A stretch of 51,139 nucleotides of DNA from UMGS172 sp045647525. GTDB lineage: Bacteria; Bacillota; Clostridia; Oscillospirales; Acutalibacteraceae. The notes under the pieces were generated by a model. That model saw nothing but the letters and a program-made list of their open reading frames with translations, made no database searches and was not told the DNA's origin. Of the stretch, positions 48,493-51,139 are shown one piece after another (positions within the stretch are counted from its first letter, which is position 1; each line of letters begins with the position of its first letter). The translations under genes were made by a program, and so were the position numbers. The stretch lies in contig JAZRMK010000016.1 in the NCBI GenBank assembly GCA_045647525.1, forward strand, positions 1-51,139, in the 5' to 3' direction.

Positions 48493-50001
48493 ATGGCTCA
48501 GTTTTTAGCAAATTTTGAAGAACTTATCGGAAAAATCAACGGCTACGTATCTGACTATGTGTTGATCGTGCTTTTGATTGCAACCGGTCTGTTTTTCACA
48601 ATCAAAACACGTTTCGTTCAGATTCGCTGCTTTGGCGAGGGAATGAAAAAGGTTTTTGGTAACATCAAATTAAAGGGCGGCAAGCAGTCGGGCGGTCTTT
48701 CGTCGTTCCAGGCTCTTGCAACTGCAATCGCCGCGCAGGTTGGTACCGGTAACATTGTCGGTGCTTGCGGTGCTATCCTCGTTGGCGGCCCCGGCGCTAT
48801 CTTCTGGATGTGGGTCATTGCTTTCTTTGGTATGGCAACAATCTACGCCGAAGCAGTTCTTGCTCAAAAGACAAGAGTTGTTGACGAAAACGGCAACGTA
48901 GCTGGTGGTCCTGTTTACTACATAAAGAAGGCATTCACCGGTAAGTTCGGCAAGTTCTTGGCTGTATTTTTTGCTGTTGCATCTGTTTTGGCGCTCGGCT
49001 TTATGGGTGCCATGGTTCAGTCCAATTCTATCAGTGTTGCAACACAAGAGGTTGTTAATCAGGTTTCACCCAGCAATAAATTGCTGACTCCGTTGATTGA
49101 AAACACTACCATTTCGATTTTCTCAATCATCATCGGCGCTGTGCTTGTTCTTTTGTCTGCCGCAATTTTTATGGGTGGCGTTAACCGTATTGCATCGGTA
49201 ACAGAAAAGATAGTTCCCGCTATGGCAATTATCTACCTCTTGGGCGGTCTCTTGATTCTCGGCATTCGCGTTACTGTTATCCCTGAAACTTTTGGCATGA
49301 TTTTTAAATATGCCTTTATGCCTCATGCACTTATCGGTGGTGGTATCGGTACCGCATTGAAACTTGCCATCAGCAAGGGCGCACAGAGAGGTCTTTTCAG
49401 TAACGAAGCAGGTATGGGTTCTACACCTCACGCACACGCATTGGCTAAGGTTGAAAAACCGCATGATCAGGGTGTTGTGGCTATGATCGGTGTATTTATT
49501 GACACATTCGTTGTTCTCACAATGACCGCTTTGGTTGTAATTTCTTGCCTCTATGCTGACAACGGTCAAGTTAAGGCTATGTTTGACGCATTCGGTGACA
49601 AAACTGCAAATGCACTTGCAGATGCAGGCATCAACAACGGTAACCTTATGCAGAAGGCAACCGCAGTTGCACTTGGCTCCTTGTTCAGTGCAGGTGCATC
49701 TGCAAAGATTGGTGCTATTTTTGTAGCAGTTTGTCTTTTCTTCTTTGCATTCTCTACCATCATCGGTTGGAATCTCTTTGGTAAGATCAACTTCCAGTAC
49801 CTCTTTGGTAAAAAGGCTATGATCATTTACTCGATCGTATCGTTGGTCTTTATTTTCCTTGGCGCTTGCCTTGAAAACGGCCTTGTATGGAATCTTACCG
49901 ACTTCTTTAACTACCTTATGGTAATCCCCAACGTAATTGCGTTGTTTGCATTGAATAAACTTGTTTCAAGCGAATCAAAAAGTGCTAAGCGCTTGAAATA
50001 A
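48493..50001 (+). CDS. AGCS-family sodium:alanine/glycine symporter
   Basis: A 502-residue membrane protein with about eleven segments. Family landmarks are SSFQALATAIAAQVGTGNIVGACGAI, GPGAIFWMWVIAFFGMAT, YAEAVLAQKTR, GGPVYYIKKAF, RGLFSNEAGMGSTPHAHA (the AGCS signature) and FFFAFSTIIGWNLFG. It imports alanine or glycine with Na+ or H+. AGGAGG lies about eight bases before the ATG. Glycine riboswitch control points to glycine as a main substrate. A terminator follows. Confidence 0.95.
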   Translation: MAQFLANFEELIGKINGYVSDYVLIVLLIATGLFFTIKTRFVQIRCFGEGMKKVFGNIKLKGGKQSGGLSSFQALATAIAAQVGTGNIVGACGAILVGGPGAIFWMWVIAFFGMATIYAEAVLAQKTRVVDENGNVAGGPVYYIKKAFTGKFGKFLAVFFAVASVLALGFMGAMVQSNSISVATQEVVNQVSPSNKLLTPLIENTTISIFSIIIGAVLVLLSAAIFMGGVNRIASVTEKIVPAMAIIYLLGGLLILGIRVTVIPETFGMIFKYAFMPHALIGGGIGTALKLAISKGAQRGLFSNEAGMGSTPHAHALAKVEKPHDQGVVAMIGVFIDTFVVLTMTALVVISCLYADNGQVKAMFDAFGDKTANALADAGINNGNLMQKATAVALGSLFSAGASAKIGAIFVAVCLFFFAFSTIIGWNLFGKINFQYLFGKKAMIIYSIVSLVFIFLGACLENGLVWNLTDFFNYLMVIPNVIALFALNKLVSSESKSAKRLK

Positions 50002-50019
50002 TGACTAACTCAGCAAAAA

Positions 50020-50050
50020 AGCCCTTTCCAAAAGGAAAGCGGTTTTTTGT
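50020..50050. terminator. Terminator between the symporter and ddh
   Basis: CTTTCC/GGAAAG hairpin with AAAA loop, partly extended outward, an A run before and T run after. It can serve both convergent genes. Confidence 0.78.
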
Positions 50051-50058
50051 TATTACTA

Positions 50059-51033
50059 TTAAAGCATTGTTGAAATTATTTCATCATATTCCTTGTTAAT
50101 CATATATTTGGGTGCAATATCGAAAACGGTCTTGCAACCGAATTCGCCGTTTTTGTTTAAGCGGTATGCAGCACGCGCGTAAGCCACAAGTACTGATGCG
50201 GTAAATTCAGGGTTAGAATCAAGGGTGAGTTTATACTCAACGATATGCTTGTTACCGTTGCCGGTCAGTCCCGAACGAATGACAGTGCCTCCGTGAGGAA
50301 TCCCTTTGTGGTCGCGGTCGAGTTCTTCTTGCGAAATAAAGTTCACCGTAGTGTCATAATCGGCAAAATATTTGGGCATTGTTTTGATTTCTTTCTCAAT
50401 GCGTTGAAGGTCGGCTCCGTTTTCTGCTACAACGTAGCAAAGACGTGTATGTTTTTCTCTGGTAGTAAGTACGGGGGCTTGACCGCGACGTACACTTTCC
50501 ACAGCCGATTCGACGGGGCAGGTGTACTGTCTTGCGTCTATAACACCCTCTATACGTCTTATTGCATCGGAATGTCCCTGACTTACGCCCTTGCCCCAGA
50601 AGGTATAATCCTTGCCCTCGGGGAGTATTGCGTTGGAATAAAGTCGGTTAAGGGAAAACATACCGGGGTCCCAACCAACAGAAATAACGGCGATGTTCTT
50701 GCCTTTCTTTGCCATCGCATCAACATTTTTGAAGTGGGTGGGGATATCTGCGTGGGTATCGAAACTGTCAATGACGTTGAAGTCTTCTGCAAGTGAGGGA
50801 GTCATCTGGGGGAGATCAGTAGCACTGCCTCCGCATATTATCATAACGTCGATATCATCTTTATATTTAATAGCATCTGCCGCAGGGAGTACCTTGGCGG
50901 TAGGAGTGTTGATTTTAAGTGTTTCGGGAGCGCGTCTTGTGAAAACACCGAAAAGCTCCATATCGTCATTTTGTTTTATGGCACTTTCAACTCCGCGACC
51001 TAAATTGCCGTAACCGTAAATTCCTATTCTCAT
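50059..51033 (-). CDS. ddh: meso-Diaminopimelate D-dehydrogenase
   Basis: The ATG at 51033 has AAAGGA six bases upstream, giving 325 residues; a longer in-frame start at 51048 lacks a site. The enzyme makes meso-diaminopimelate directly from tetrahydrodipicolinate, ammonia and NADPH. It has the Rossmann start IGIYGYGNLGRGVESAI, and the substrate region VISVGWDPGMFSLNRLY, GKGVSQGHSDAIRRIEGV, PHGGTVIRSG and the ending VLVAYARAAYRLN. It provides lysine and peptidoglycan precursor in one step. It is a single minus-strand gene with a consensus promoter. Confidence 0.95.
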   Translation of the reverse strand: MRIGIYGYGNLGRGVESAIKQNDDMELFGVFTRRAPETLKINTPTAKVLPAADAIKYKDDIDVMIICGGSATDLPQMTPSLAEDFNVIDSFDTHADIPTHFKNVDAMAKKGKNIAVISVGWDPGMFSLNRLYSNAILPEGKDYTFWGKGVSQGHSDAIRRIEGVIDARQYTCPVESAVESVRRGQAPVLTTREKHTRLCYVVAENGADLQRIEKEIKTMPKYFADYDTTVNFISQEELDRDHKGIPHGGTVIRSGLTGNGNKHIVEYKLTLDSNPEFTASVLVAYARAAYRLNKNGEFGCKTVFDIAPKYMINKEYDEIISTML

Positions 51034-51071
51034 AAATAATCCTTTCAAAAATTAGAAATTTCAATAAAATA

Positions 51072-51100
51072 ATGATATTATCTCTTTGAACGTTTGTCAA
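51072..51100 (-). promoter_or_regulatory. Promoter of ddh
   Basis: On the minus strand TTGACA (51095-51100), a 17-bp spacer and TATCAT (51072-51077), 38 bases before the ATG. Bases 51101-51139 are AT-rich and carry nothing I can identify. Confidence 0.82.
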
Positions 51101-51139
51101 TGTTTTAATTTAAATTATTATTTAATACAATGTAAATTT

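Noticed and set aside
1..51139. CRISPR arrays, rRNA operons or a full prophage
   Set aside because: No regularly spaced direct repeats, no rRNA stretches and no integrase, terminase or capsid genes were seen.

Overview
The window looks like chromosome of a low-to-medium GC, strictly anaerobic, probably spore-forming Clostridia, most likely an Oscillospirales/Ruminococcaceae-type organism. The evidence is an NAD-linked [FeFe] hydrogenase operon, a six-gene Rnf complex in the order C-D-G-E-A-B, SpoIIID, meso-diaminopimelate dehydrogenase, Firmicutes-type Shine-Dalgarno sites before almost every gene, and TTG or GTG starts in several places. There is no plasmid, prophage or conjugation cluster. 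The only mobile-looking DNA is a MITE-like element of about 310 bp (13388-13697) and a small palindromic intergenic repeat (45379-45460).

Region 1 (1-8142) is one operon for a multimeric, probably electron-bifurcating [FeFe] hydrogenase: hydC (cut by the window edge), hndB-like, hydB and hydA. Six signalling-type genes sit between hydC and the rest: DRTGG, RsbW-like ATPase, HydS-like [FeFe] hydrogenase, DRTGG, PHP phosphoesterase, GHKL ATPase. Region 2 (8200-13400) is a mix of single genes: TrmO, a PlsC-like acyltransferase with a zinc ribbon, an apparently cytoplasmic GH16 protein, QueH, an orphan MazF/EndoA and a propeller-like unknown. Region 3 (13388-14918) holds the MITE-like element, a sigma-region-4-like protein with a small partner, and a divergent XRE repressor flanked by three matching palindromic operators.

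Region 4 (14958-23083) is rpmH-rnpA-yidD-yidC-khpB, then a DUF951 protein, prfA, an in-frame TsaC/Sua5-CoaE fusion, a lytic transglycosylase and an M18 aminopeptidase. Region 5 (23115-33030) contains a catalytically degenerate E2-like acyltransferase, a tRNA-Trp with its own promoter, an SPFH/ribbon-helix-helix pair, dus, polA, rimI-tsaD and a redox-cysteine protein, spoIIID and a membrane glycosyltransferase. Region 6 (33031-37168) has citrate synthase, the ACT-UPF0210 pair and a membrane-anchored unknown.

Region 7 (37197-42422) is the Rnf operon. With the hydrogenase it links ferredoxin, NAD(H), H2 and a transmembrane ion gradient. Region 8 (42431-51139) has rpsO with its leader, pnp with a leader hairpin, an HD-domain phosphohydrolase with a membrane-anchored alpha/beta hydrolase, a glycine riboswitch controlling an AGCS amino-acid:cation symporter, and ddh on the opposite strand.

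The most interesting items are the signalling module inside the hydrogenase operon with its sensory-type hydrogenase, the TsaC-CoaE fusion, the MITE-like element whose ends carry the stop codons of both convergent neighbours, the three-operator divergent switch, the odd YidC, the cysteine-rich RnfE tail, and the E2-like protein that has lost its HxxxD catalytic pair. All functions are inferred from reading the sequence; no database search was run.
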